From contig NC_092192.1 in assembly GCF_043641665.1 (NCBI RefSeq), positions 3,073,658-3,137,657 on the forward strand: a DNA stretch of 64,000 bases, given 5' to 3'. The position numbers were made by a program, and so were the translations under genes. Positions 22,400-33,690 of this stretch are shown piece by piece. The notes beneath the pieces were generated by a model, which was not told the DNA's origin, did no database searches, and saw nothing but the letters and a program-made list of their open reading frames with translations. Within the stretch, counting starts at the first letter, position 1, and each line of letters opens with the position of its first letter. This stretch comes from Enoplosus armatus. Its lineage: Eukaryota > Chordata > Actinopteri > Centrarchiformes > Enoplosidae.

Positions 22400-23839
22400 A
22401 CACAATATTTATTTAACACATTAATATAACTAATAGGGCCATCTTCTACATTGTTTGGACAAGGAAACGTAAAATAAATGTGGGCTCTGTCATTATTGGC
22501 TATATTTGTTGCTCACCTCTCAACTTAAGCCATTCAGTGCCGAGTATCTGCTGACTCGATATTTACTGCATGTTCACGTATGTTTGACACAGAAAGTGGG
22601 TCACAGCCGGGACGTTGGAGGCTGAACCCTCAGTGCATTCTGCGATGAGACTTCTGGAGTGAAAGTGAAGCTCTGCTGTGGAGTTTCAACAGAGAGCAGG
22701 ACAGTATATGACACCACTATGACCAGTGGTGGGTATGTCACCTGAAAAAGTATTTACATTACTAATTACTCAGCAGCAAAAGTAATGAATAGGTGCCTTT
22801 AAACAACTCGAAAGCTTCAGCGCGTCATATCTTCTATGTTTGTGTGTAGAAATAGAAAACACGACACTGTGGTTTAACAAGAGCCAACGTACAGTTTGGA
22901 GGTATCAGCAGCTAGCTTAGCCCCGGTGACACAGTGCTTCAGTCACGTAATGTGTCTTGTTGCCTGGAGTTGCATTTCTCCACGTCTTGTAGAGGCTAAC
23001 ACACCAAGCTAACGTTCTGCAGCAGTCTGTCCACTGAACACAGAGAGCCGACCTCCTGAAGTTCCTGAAAAAAAGTCTGAACTGAAACGAGTTACTGAGT
23101 AATATGTAACTGTCTATAACAGCTGACACACTGAGTTAAAATCATGGATTTATTTTCAGAAGTCCATACAAAAACATTTTGTATGTCTCTGCTTGGACCT
23201 GCCAACAGTTTTACAGGCGTCCCTTTTACAATAGCGGTCTATGGAGAAAATGCTTTCATGACGATGTGTCGTGTAATCTTTTGCTTCATCTCGTCAGCAG
23301 AATTTTAAGCTCAGTAATTGGATGTTTTTCACTGAAAAATGCTCCTTAGGAGACGTAGTTGACGCAGAAGTCCACAGGCTCGTACCTTGACTTGACAGTC
23401 GTTTAGGCAAACTTTACTCTTTGTACTTTGTACTGATGTTTCGTGACTTTCCGAGCCTTTAAAGTGCTCCAACTGTCAGTCAGCAGGAAATGAACAGAAC
23501 TTTTACTTCCTTGACACCTGAAATAACTCCTCCCACCTCTCAACTATTTGATCAGGATTAATACAATCGATACCAAATTAAAAACATCTCTAGATTGTCT
23601 CCTATAGATCCCTCGTAATTTGTCATTTTTGAATGCTGTGGGTTTAACTCAATTGTGTTTTTTTGCTGACATTGTTAGAAATGATAAACTCAAGTGTGGT
23701 GAGATCTGGGTGAAGTCAAACAACAGTTTTATAAATGAGGCCCCCTGGTACTCCACTCCCCTCACTTTACTCTGCTGGGCCCATAAATAAGTAATCAAGG
23801 CTGGGTCACACTAATGGCTTCCCAGAGCAGTGGATACAG

Positions 23840-23840
<1 letters not shown>
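22400..23840. other. Intergenic, no gene seen
   Basis: AT-balanced unique sequence with repeat-like wording. The stretch ending at about 23745 with TTTTATAAATGAGGCCCC has the look of a DNA-transposon end, but no matching opposite end was found. Nothing else can be supported here. Confidence 0.4.
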
Positions 23841-23897
<57 letters not shown>

Positions 23898-23972
23898 GTG
23901 CAAGAGGCACGCAAAAAAAGAGATGAGGAGAGAGGGATTATTAGAGGAAGAGAAACGAGAAGTAAGTGTGTT

Positions 23973-24018
<46 letters not shown>

Positions 24019-24052
24019 TGTGTGTGTGTGTTTGTGTTTATGTGCGTGTGCA
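23840..24052. repeat. Two long (TG)n microsatellites split by a purine block
   Basis: A (TG)n run of about 30 units (23840-23900) is followed by a 65-base purine-rich spacer and a second interrupted (TG)n/(TTTG) run (23966-24052). The long CVCV... open frames on both strands are artefacts of this repeat. Confidence 0.95.
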
Positions 24053-24150
24053 GCCTTGGAGAAAAAAGAAGCACAACCTTTCTGTTCATCATCTCAAATC
24101 AAAGTGCATTAAAGCAGAGCTCTTAGCATCTTACACACTTCCCTCTGGAA

Positions 24151-24183
<33 letters not shown>
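24151..24183. repeat. (CA)n microsatellite
   Basis: About 16 CA units. A (TG)n tract follows 135 bases downstream, giving a potential CA/TG inverted pair. Confidence 0.95.
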
Positions 24184-24185
<2 letters not shown>

Positions 24186-24314
24186 ATGTGGATGCACTGT
24201 ATGTACTCCTGTGTACATACATGAGCAAACACACAGATAAAAGTGCACACATACTCATCGCAACGAACACACACACACTTTCTCTGTCATTTGTGACACA
24301 CAAACACTCAGTAG

Positions 24315-24318
<4 letters not shown>

Positions 24319-24371
<53 letters not shown>
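24319..24371. repeat. (TG)n microsatellite
   Basis: About 26 uninterrupted TG units. Confidence 0.95.
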
Positions 24372-24373
<2 letters not shown>

Positions 24374-24464
24374 AAAGTGTGATAGAGAAAATAAATAATG
24401 CATGGATGTTTCCCTCCACAAGCTTTTACCAATAAACCCATTCACCAGCTCTGATATGTGAGTG

Positions 24465-24560
24465 CCGGCCTGGTGGCCTGACAGTCGACCCCGAACACAG
24501 AAGGTTGCTGGTTCAAGTCTTCTGCCCACTGATGTGTGTAAGCGTCCATGTTGCTGACAT
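24465..24560 (+). mobile_element. tRNA-derived SINE head fragment
   Basis: Contains GGCCTGGTGGCCTGACAG, resembling an A-box region, and then GGTTGCTGGTTCAAGTCT with a B-box-like GGTTCAAGTCT. The spacing and the AAGGTTGCTGGTTC wording are typical of tRNA-derived fish SINEs (HpaI-like wording, recalled). The tail is not identifiable. It is not a functional tRNA gene because cloverleaf pairing cannot be made. Confidence 0.5.
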
Positions 24561-25117
24561 TTGTTTGGGCTTTTCATTCACCCGCTGCAGGTATGTGCAT
24601 CCTCAAAACTCTTTTCTTTCTCTATGAATAACAATCTAACACACAACTGTATCAGCGTATCATACAATTTAATTATCTAACGTAACCTTAATGTTGTCTT
24701 TGAGGTCCTGGAGACTTCAGGTCCTCTTTAACAGCTCAGAAACGTATTCAACATTGTTTTATCAATCGACTTCTTCCTAATTTTATGAGAATTGATTTTA
24801 AACTGATTTCAGAAGTTTGTTACAGAAAACGAAGCATTACTTCTGTTTGGAGTCTCAGAGACTCCAGCTGTTTCATCGGCTCGATATCTGTGATTGATGC
24901 AGTACTTCTTACACAACATCATCCCTCCCAAATCCCAAATTATTCTATTATTTCTACTTTGATTTCTGGTTGATTTTACGATTTTAGTATTAGTATTAGT
25001 ATTTCTTACAGCAGTGGGGTCAGTGGGACCCCCAAACAATGAGGGAGTAAACAAAACACAAAAGGGTGAAATAATATTTAAAGTCGTCCGTAGGAGAAAA
25101 GCTTCATTTATATATTT

Positions 25118-25262
25118 TCGGCTGTTTGAGGTTTCACTGGCACTCTTTTAATTACGCCCTTTTCGTCTGCAATGGTTTAATGGCACCCAAACCGGAGAAT
25201 TAAGCGCCACAACAATCTCAATGCATCCAACTCCTAATATTCGCATAACAGTAGTGGATGGA
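25118..25262. promoter_or_regulatory. Candidate conserved non-coding element
   Basis: A repeat-free segment with TTTTAATTACGCCCTTTTCG, TGGTTTAATGGCACCC, GAGAATTAAGCGCC and CTAATATTCGCATAACAG. It has homeodomain-type TTAATTA and POU-type words and more CpG than its AT-rich flanks. Enhancer role is an inference. Confidence 0.35.
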
Positions 25263-26050
25263 AACACACTTTAATTTTTTATATATTTTCTACTTTAGAT
25301 TATTTGGAGAGGGAAGGAAGCAACGGGGGAAGAAACAGAAGTCAAACTGATGAATGTGAAAGTTATCGCATACAATAAAACTGCATTCCCACAACTACGG
25401 CAAGTAGCACAGGTCAAAGTTCAATCTAGAAAACTGGAAACTGTGATGGAGGTTTACAACGTACAGCTTTGGTAATAATTTTGCAGATAATAAATAAACG
25501 TAAGGGTAACTTTGCCAAACTGACGTTGTGAACGTCCATCTTGCCGACTGTTATATCTTCCATATAAATCCTAAATGAAATAAGATTGTACTTTATTTAC
25601 TGAAAGCAGCTCTCTCTTCCTCCCCTCCAGTGATGAGACAGGCTGACGAGTGATGCCACTTCCAGCCGTGACCTCTGACCCCACTGTTAAAGCAGTGGGC
25701 GTCCAGAGGTGAGGAGCCCCCTGTGCATCTTCACTGCGGCCCTTGTTGTTTCTATGCAGGCGCTGTCCTGGTGCACCCTGGGAGTCGGCCTCAAAGCCTC
25801 TCAGGGACAAAACCGCCTGTCCGTCAAACTCCCATACAGCTGTCAATCACTCCAAAAACTATTCTTCTGTGTTTACACAGACGATACTGGAGCTCTGCTG
25901 CTGAACACTGAGTGGAGCGAGATCGGCCTCACACGCACTCATCGCTCTGGTTTATAGCTGTCAAAGACCGAGCAAAGCAATACAGCGACACAAACGAAAG
26001 AAGGTCGGAGGTCAGGGTCGGCTACAGAGGAGCAGCCCGCGAGGTGGGAG

Positions 26051-26098
26051 GGATTCAGTGTCTTGCTCAAGGACACTTCAGCAGGGTGAATGGTCGCT
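26051..26098 (+). mobile_element. SINE-like repeat fragment, copy A
   Basis: Contains TCAGTGTCTTGCTCAAGG followed by ACACTTCAGCAGGG, wording frequent in fish SINE-related repeats. A diverged copy lies in the opposite orientation at 62608-62649, differing at about seven positions over 43 bases. Confidence 0.6.
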
Positions 26099-26467
26099 GA
26101 CACTTTCCAACCTCACGTACATAATTACAGTGAAAAGTAGTGACGTAGCGGGAAGTAAATGTGACTTTGAGTTAGTCATCATAATACAATCGAAAACTAT
26201 TTACCATGATTTCACACAAAAAGCAGGAATGTCAGCCTGACGAGGGCTGAAATGAGCTTTCTGAAACAGTAAGACAGGTTTAGTTGTGTTTACACTCCAC
26301 TACATTACTTTTGATAATGGAACAAGAAGCATAAATGCTAATATGGTTCTGGGAAACTTTCAAAGTTGTGTTTTGATTGAGTAATGATCCAAGACACAAA
26401 ATGGACTCAGATGGCTTAGGTGCTGGCAGGGTGTTTGGAAAAGATAAGAGGTCATAGCTGTGGCTTT

Positions 26468-26470
<3 letters not shown>

Positions 26471-26501
<31 letters not shown>
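26471..26501. repeat. (TG)n microsatellite
   Basis: About 15 TG units. Confidence 0.95.
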
Positions 26502-28270
26502 TCCAATAGGAAGTTGGGGATTGCGTGGATGGAAGGGAGGAAAGGATGAAGACAAGGAGGAGATATGAGGTGATAAAGTTGTGTAAGAGAACATTTTCTT
26601 GCACTGAACCACCATGGAGTTGAATCATGTTTTGGCTAGCTGTACCTCATAAACTTGCACCTGAGCGTACATCACAAATCAACACTTCACAAAACGCACA
26701 GTTAGTGCAAGTCCACTCAGAGGGTAGCAGTTGACTTTAGTTTAATGTGTTTGCATGCTAGCATTTGTTTTTAAGCAATAAACACAAAGTACATCTGAGG
26801 CTGACGGGAATGTCATTCATTTTGCAGATATTCGGCCATAAATAAAAGTCGAGCAAATTCAAAATTTGACCTGGTGATGGAGCTAGAAGGAAAATTAATT
26901 TACACACATGGGGTAGAAGTGTAAAGTCTCATGACACCACGGCAAACACAGGAAAACTTCCCACTGGCTTAAAGATGCTATAAGAGAAACAAGGAATGTA
27001 CAAGGAGACAGGAGCATGGGAGATTCATGGAGTTGGACTTACGTACAGGAAACAAGTAGGAGAGACAGATCCAGGGAGTGAGGGAGGGCTTCACACAGCT
27101 GCAGGGATGGGGGAGGGTGGGAATGTTATCTGCAGGGGTCAAAAGGTCAGAAGAGAGGTTTTAACTCACTTCCTGTTTCTGCTGCTGGGATGACAAAACT
27201 CCTCTCACTGCCCTCTGGAATTTACATCCATCCCTCCCACTCTCATTCTTTCATCCCCTGTCCTGTCTTCAGCTTGTTCTCACTCTGGCAACTCACAATA
27301 GCTTCGTTCCCATTCAGATGATTTTCATGTAAATTATGATATGTGGAATTGTAGAGTTTGAGAGGAAGTAGCAACATTTGATTTAAATATCCTCGATTTT
27401 GCGGAAAAGTGTTCAAACTGGCTTAAAGCAGGTTTTGTTTTCGCTCACATGTCATATTTTAGTTTGTTTTACAGCCCGACTGTGACTTATCGGTCCACTA
27501 AAACTTCCCAGAATTTTCATACATGCTCTGTACGACCCAGAGTTCGTTCATGTCAACATGGCAAACTGCATTTATTTGTCGCCATCTACGTGTAAAAGCA
27601 GCATTAGCTGACACTCGACATTTCTGTCGATTAGTTTTTGCGGATGTTTGTTGCTGACCCAGTGGTCAAAATGAGAAGTTGGCGTCCGGTCAGACACGCA
27701 GCTGTGTTCAAGGACTAAGATAAACCACTTGGTTCAAAAATGTTCCCACCCACTTTATAAAAAGGCACATTTGAGACTCATTTAGTTGGTTTTATTTGGC
27801 CAAATGAGAGAAATACCATAATGTGGAGTGGTTTGTTAAGAAAGAGGATCTCAACAAAACAACACAAGGATTTATGGGTAGGAGGAGACAGATGTCGACA
27901 TGAAATTTCATACCTGGAAACCAAACTGAGGGCAAACTTGGCATCAGGAAGAGGGAAATCACATTTCTTTTTGTACTAGATGTGCTTTGGCTCCTCTGAT
28001 GTCCAATGAACGAGCTGCTTGTTAGTCCATGTGATATTTTTCAAAGTCAACTTTCCCTCTTTGGCTCAGAACAATGAACATTTTTTCTCAACCAGATTTC
28101 CAAACAAGCACATCGGAATGCACAGATTCTGCAGAAGCTCGTGTTCACTGCCATCATTTTTTAAATTCTCGCTTTGCACAACATATGTGCACGACAACTG
28201 GGGTACGGTTAAAGAGTAACTTAACACCAGGCTGAAAAGCTACGTTCTGCTGCTCTCTCTGGTAAAAAGT
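26502..28270. other. Intergenic, no gene seen
   Basis: Mostly unique AT-rich DNA with short purine-rich patches (26520-26580, 27060-27120). Open frames are short and without recognisable content. No inverted ends or RNA features were found. Confidence 0.4.
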
Positions 28271-28324
28271 CTGTTTCACCTCTGATCACAGCAGCATCAC
28301 TGACGGGTGTGGTCGGAGATGTGC
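28271..28324. repeat. Interspersed repeat, copy B
   Basis: Second copy of the repeat at 5049-5103, in the same orientation. It shares CTGTTTCACCTC, CAGCATCACTGACGGGTGTG and GTC(A/G)GA(A/G)ATGTGC in the same order. Confidence 0.7.
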
Positions 28325-28800
28325 TTCGTAGCGTCACTGCTCACAGTAGTTGCATTTAGCGAACACTATGTCTGCTTATATTTGTCTCATTACATTATTG
28401 TGTGGTTACGCAGTGACGAACTGTCAAAAACAAAAGCAGATTACATGATTCACTTTTGAGCAAGTTGTACTGAGATGACCCGAAACCCAGCAGCATGGAA
28501 AAATACTATAAAGCCCACAGTGTGGTGTTTTATCAAAGGTGGGCAGCATCAATGCAAATGTAGAAAAGATGCATTATTCTCTTCACAATACCAATGTTAC
28601 AAAACATGATTCATTTTATTTTTTAACTTGCAAACATAACTGAAAACTAGAAGTTACATTTTAACTAAAGTTGGGTTTTCTTGTAATCTTATGTAAATCT
28701 GGTAAGAGCACAAGCAGGTAACCTAATGTAGGTCATGACCAGAAGTTTACAACACACACATGAACACAGACCCTACATGTGCACACGACATCATTACAAA

Positions 28801-28835
<35 letters not shown>
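28801..28835. repeat. (CA)n microsatellite
   Basis: About 17 CA units. Confidence 0.95.
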
Positions 28836-28837
<2 letters not shown>

Positions 28838-29011
28838 TCTGTGAGTTTCAATGGACTCTGTGCATCCTGTAGAGAATGCAAAGAGGAAGTGATTGAATAA
28901 TTCAGCATATTTCCTGAACAGTAATGGCCTGCTGCTGCTGCTGATGGTGGTGTGGTATTCAGCGATGGGGTTAAGTGCTGTGTGTGCTCAGCCAGCTGTG
29001 CAACCAACCAG

Positions 29012-29045
29012 CCATCCATCCATCCATCCATCCATCCATCCATCC
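29012..29045. repeat. (CATC)n tetranucleotide microsatellite
   Basis: About eight CATC units with no interruption. Confidence 0.95.
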
Positions 29046-29201
29046 GGGTTCGGTTTGGCCTGAGTTTATTTACAGCCATAAGGATAGAAACTGGTAAAAC
29101 TACAGAGGACAAAATATCAAACTGTGCAGGAGACTTTAAGAAAGCTGCACAAACAAAAGCAAATGTCATCTGCTAATAATGTTGATTTTTAACTAAGATG
29201 T

Positions 29202-29849
29202 ACTGTATTCAGGGATGTCCCAAACAAGTTCTTTTGGCCCTGATCCCAATTTGGGTCCTTTAATATGGAACTGACACATTGAAATAACATCTGACATTTG
29301 ACACACCTTATTTTTCACAAGCTTCTTGACTCAAATACTGGAGGTCCTGGTTCAAAACTATAAAGTCGATTAAATTATTGATATGATAAGAATAAAAGTT
29401 TAACTGGAAGAATTTGACTCCTGAAATTGACGTGAAGCGGACGACATCTCACTCTGCCGGAGTTATCGGAACTACAAAAAACACTGGTTGTACAGTAATG
29501 TTACGGAGTGATGCTTCTTTATCCTCATCAACAATCTTTGGCTGAGTACAGACATTAGCTTGCAGAGAGCACGCAAACCACAACAGCCAAGTTTTATTTT
29601 GGCAAGACATCAAGTTACTCACCGAATTAACACTAATTAATGACAGCTAACTGTAACTCTGACCTGCTAGCTGAATGTACGCTGCTCTTTGCTAATGAGA
29701 GAGGAGAGATAACAGATTTGTTACCGTCAGAGTTCAGAAAGTCTGTTGTATTTTAACAACCCAGGTGGCAGCGTAGAGCCATTAAAATCTGCCCGGTTCA
29801 GCCCCGATACGGCTCCTTAGGATCGTCTCGGGATGTCCCTGACAGTATT
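29202..29849. mobile_element. Non-autonomous hAT-type DNA transposon with target duplications
   Basis: The element spans 29210-29841 (632 bp). The left end is CAGGGATGTCCC and the right end is GGGATGTCCCTG. The inverted ends match at 10 of 12 positions. Next to the right end lies CAGCCCCGATACGGCTCC, which echoes the left-side GGCCCTGATCCCAATTTGGG. Flanking 8-bp sequences ACTGTATT (29202-29209) and ACAGTATT (29842-29849) agree at 7 of 8, the target-site duplication length of hAT elements. No transposase coding remains, so it is a deletion derivative or MITE. Confidence 0.85.
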
Positions 29850-30089
29850 CATGTATGTGTTTATTAGGGGTGTTTAGTTCTCCCAGGACAGTCTGTGTTG
29901 CTGCTCAGATTCTTTGAGATCTCCCTCAAAGGAAGAGCCTTTTGTTTCAAATCTTGGTGTGTATTTATTTGTTTCCTATAAATGGCTAAATCCTTGATGC
30001 AACTTGACTGAAATGAGGTCAATGTGACAGAACTGATACACAACATCAGAGACAGAGAGAATGAGAGACTAGAGAAGTATAAACTCTGA

Positions 30090-30370
30090 AAGAACATGCT
30101 TGATGTCAGCGCAGTGTTTTGGCTCTATATTTTGGGACAGGGCGGGAAATCCACGGCCCTGGGTGTATTATATTTAGCCGTTCGGTCCAGGAAGCAGGAT
30201 GAGAAAGGGGGGCCGTTGTTAGATATTAGCAAGCCTTGTGGGACGAACCCGGGGTTCCCACTTTCCCACAGTCTGAGCTGGAAAACGCTGGACAGAGGCC
30301 CTGACAGCTGGCCCCGCCAAGGACCCTGGGTAACGGACTGCCCACTGCCTCCACAGGAAAGAAAGGTCAG
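30090..30370. other. GC-richer low-repeat segment, possible regulatory element
   Basis: The segment has GGGACAGGGCGGGAAATCCA, TATTATATTTAGCCGTTCGG and GGACGAACCCGGGGTTCCCA (a near-palindrome around CCCGGG), amid AT-rich neighbours. The composition hints at a conserved element, but a coding exon cannot be excluded: both strands are open here (101 codons plus, 131 codons minus). Neither frame shows known domains. Confidence 0.25.
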
Positions 30371-30658
30371 AGTGCAAAAACACACACCAACGCGCCACTG
30401 ATCCAACACACACAGGCTCGTCTGCAAATACCTGCAAATGTTTTGGGAGATCAGCCGGTCGGTCTCACCAAAATCATGTTTCCCTGTTAGATCTGTTGCT
30501 GTGGTGACGCATGCAAACACACAACCTCACACCGAGTTGAGTGACAGTTGAGACTTTTTACAATTCAAAACTGCTATAAATCAACATTTTCATTTTAACA
30601 ATGGATCAAATGTACCTGTATGTGAAAGGACTCGATTGTAGTGATGGATCACAGATCA

Positions 30659-30682
30659 CCATCATCATCATCATCATCACCT
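30659..30682. repeat. (CAT)n trinucleotide repeat
   Basis: A short run of about seven CAT/ATC units. Confidence 0.85.
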
Positions 30683-31438
30683 CAGCTCTACGGAGCGTTT
30701 TTTAGCGTGTTTTAGCTCAGTGTTTTGGTTTATGGGCCACAAATTTACTGTTTTCATACATAGTCAAACAAATGAAAACCTGCCACTTTAACTAACTAGG
30801 ACTTTCGGCTTAACACCACCATGACCATCAATTTCCCTAGAAACAGGAAAAGTACAATGTTTCCTACATTGAAAAAAGTGCCATATCCCTTCACGTCTGA
30901 TTAATTTAATATATTAATATTTTTCTGCTTAGATTAAATATTTATGACTGAATAAGCAACAATCAAAGTCAATGTTCGGGGGGAATATATCCTGAGGATT
31001 TTTTTGTTAAGACTTTACTCATGTGAAATAACCAGAAGTGTTCCAACTCTGGCAAAAAAATTGGGTTCATGAAGGACCCCAATCGTTCGTAACAGATTCA
31101 GTGCGTTTACATGCACTTAAATAGCCTCTGCAGTAATCTGAGTTCTTCAGCGACATATGAGAAACCTGGTTTCTGTAATCAGGGTATGGAATTAGAGGAA
31201 CCGGATTTCCTTGATCCTTTTAGTTCCTACTTCTCTCATCTGTCTTTCTCTACCGTCACTCTGCTGTATCTTCATTGTATCATCGTTTTTATCTTCGTCC
31301 CGCCTCCTTTTTCTTCGTTCCTTTTTTAATCATTTTTCTTCAGAATTCCTGAAGTGGTTTCGAAAAAAGTCCTCAAAGCCAGCATGTGACAAGTTATTCA
31401 GTCTGTAAACGGTCTCAACGTCTTAAGATGGAGACTGG

Positions 31439-31439
<1 letters not shown>

Positions 31440-31491
<52 letters not shown>
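31440..31491. repeat. (CA)n microsatellite
   Basis: About 25 CA units. A second (CA)n run of 14 units lies at 31583-31611. Confidence 0.95.
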
Positions 31492-31492
<1 letters not shown>

Positions 31493-31580
31493 TCCCTCTC
31501 TTCCCACAGTGTTCTGGTTCGGGAGCAGAGAGAGTGTGGGAATCTTTTCTGTGTGTGCCAAATGTATGATGACTCACAGC

Positions 31581-31614
<34 letters not shown>

Positions 31615-32061
31615 TTAGTAGATGCTCATTGATTCATGTATTAAGCAGTAAAGAACATACATGCCTTTTAGTGAGAAGTTACCGCCTGCTGCGACGCCAC
31701 GCTGCGACATCCATGAGGAGGTTATGTTTTGTCTACATATCAGTTTGGCGTTTGAGATGGTTTCACATTCCTGCTCAATTTGTCTGTTTATCAGCTACTG
31801 TGGCTGAAAGAAAATATTTTTATTTTGTGGGATTGTGGCTCCCTCTTGTGGACGACCTGCTCTTTGAGGGATTTACGGTTCAATTTTAGATGTAATGAAG
31901 TTCACAAGTTAACACAAAACAAACAATACCAATTATATATGCTAGAAATATCCAACTCAACGAACTGCCACTGAAGATGATTGAACCGAATAATCCAGTG
32001 AAAGATTCTTGTTTTGCTGGGCGCAGCTAAATGTTTTGAGACTAATTATATATTTTTTAAA

Positions 32062-32122
32062 TATCCACAGAGGATTTGAACCTACAACCCTTGTGCTGCT
32101 TCACCAGCTGAACCATAACAAC
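32062..32122 (-). mobile_element. tRNA-derived SINE head or tRNA pseudogene
   Basis: On the minus strand the order is TGGTTCAGCTGGTGAAGCAG (A-box-like) followed by GTAGGTTCAAATCC, an exact match to the pol III B-box GGTTCRANTCC. The distance between boxes is about ten bases shorter than in a working tRNA, and the anticodon arm is not formed. It is therefore a SINE head or degenerate tRNA copy. Confidence 0.55.
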
Positions 32123-33237
32123 TTTCTGAACAGCAAATAATTACAAATTTAAATAGCAGCTGGAACAGAAATGTTCACCAATAAAGATAATAAACAAAAG
32201 TCTCACTCCTTTCACCTTTTGTTAATGTGTATCTGTCACGATAAGAGATATTTTCACATCTATGATTATTATATTCATATTTTGCATCAGCCCAACTGCT
32301 CAAAGTCGTACAGCACGGCACACCATAACTATTCTTTTACTCTCAATAACTAAAAGAGGAAACAACAAACTGCAGCTAACAGTAAAACACATTGAGCTGT
32401 CAGTGTTCAGCCACAGGTCCGTGACATATGACTTCAACCTAATGCCGCTTTTTCACATAGTCTCACTCTAAATATCACTTCAGACTTCTGGATGCAAACA
32501 CACTTCATGAAGCACACCACGGCCTACACCCTAACTACAGCACCCTCTGTCAGCCTACCAGGTCCCTCTGACAACATGTCCGTCAGCCCATGTTTCGTGT
32601 TTGTACAACATTAAAGCACATTGCAGCAAAAAGTAAGCAACAGACCACACAGCAGAAGCTCATAAATAAATCCATAAGTTTTAGTTCAAAAGTATATGGA
32701 CACATACGTTTGTGTACTTTTGGTCTGGGGTTTTTCCTGGTTTGGTAGAAGCTCTCGGTGCCATTGACAGAAAATCTTAATGCTACAACACACAATATTA
32801 TTTTAGACAATAGTGTGTTTCCAACAGTCCTTCCAGCTGTTTGTGGAAAACCCTTTGACCCTTATTTTGATCTTTTGGCATGTAGTCCCCAAAGTTCTGC
32901 CTACTTTGATATATTGAATGATGTTATTTAAACCATTTCAGCACGTTGTCTTGCTTTAACTGTTACATGTAAGACACTTAAAGCCACTATAACACAAGAC
33001 ACTCTTTGAATTCAGAAGCAGCCACAGACCAACCAATATAGATTTTAAGAGGCAAATACTTAATAATACTACTGATTAATATATATTAACCTCAGCACCG
33101 CTGGTCTCAGGTCCTCTGTAAAAGGAAAAGGGCAGCGAAGTGCAGGGAGCACAAAAGTTTATTTCCCTGCCTCCATTCACCACAGAGCTGCCCTCATTAA
33201 TAATAAATAGATGCTCCACTTCCTACAATGAGTTTTA

Positions 33238-33690
33238 GGGGTTGAAGGGGGAGGGAGGAGGAGGAGGGGGAGGACACCAAGGGTGAGGAAGAGGGGAAGG
33301 ACCAGAAGGACCTGCACATCCTCTGCTGAAGAAGACTTCAGGAGGAAGAAAAGAGGAGGAAGAATGGAAGTTAGTCAGAGGAGGAAAGGAGGAAGTAGTG
33401 GAGAACAGGAAAAGAGGTAGAGGAGGAAGGGAAAGCAATTAAAAGGAGGAAGAGGAGGTGAAAAGGAGGAGATACAAGGGAAATGAAAGGATCTAAAGGA
33501 GGAAAGGAAACAGTAAAGAGAACGTAAGGAGGTAGAGAAGTGCAGGACAAGATACTGTAGAGGACGAACAGGATCTAACTGAGGAAACGTGGAGGATGAG
33601 GATGAAAGGAGGACATAAAGGAGGAACGGAGGAGGCGAGGAAGAGGAAGAGAGGTACAAAAGGGAAACAAGGTAGAGGAAGAAGGCTATT
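33238..33690. repeat. Long polypurine tract (about 450 bp)
   Basis: The plus strand is almost wholly A and G (GGAGGAAGAGGAGG-type words) over roughly 450 bases, with only scattered pyrimidines. Long proline/serine/leucine frames on the other strand are composition artefacts. Such tracts can form triplex DNA and stall polymerases. Confidence 0.9.

Noticed and set aside
23811..24441. Cys/Val and Thr/His repeat proteins on both strands
   Set aside because: Translations of (TG)n/(CA)n microsatellites.
24465..24560. Functional tRNA gene
   Set aside because: Only box-like words are present; acceptor and anticodon stems do not form, so it is better explained as a SINE fragment.
29012..29045. CRISPR-like regular repeats
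   Set aside because: Simple (CATC)n microsatellite without unique spacers. The context is eukaryotic.
32062..32122. Functional tRNA gene on the minus strand
   Set aside because: The B-box is exact, but the A-box to B-box distance is too short for a tRNA and no anticodon arm can be folded.
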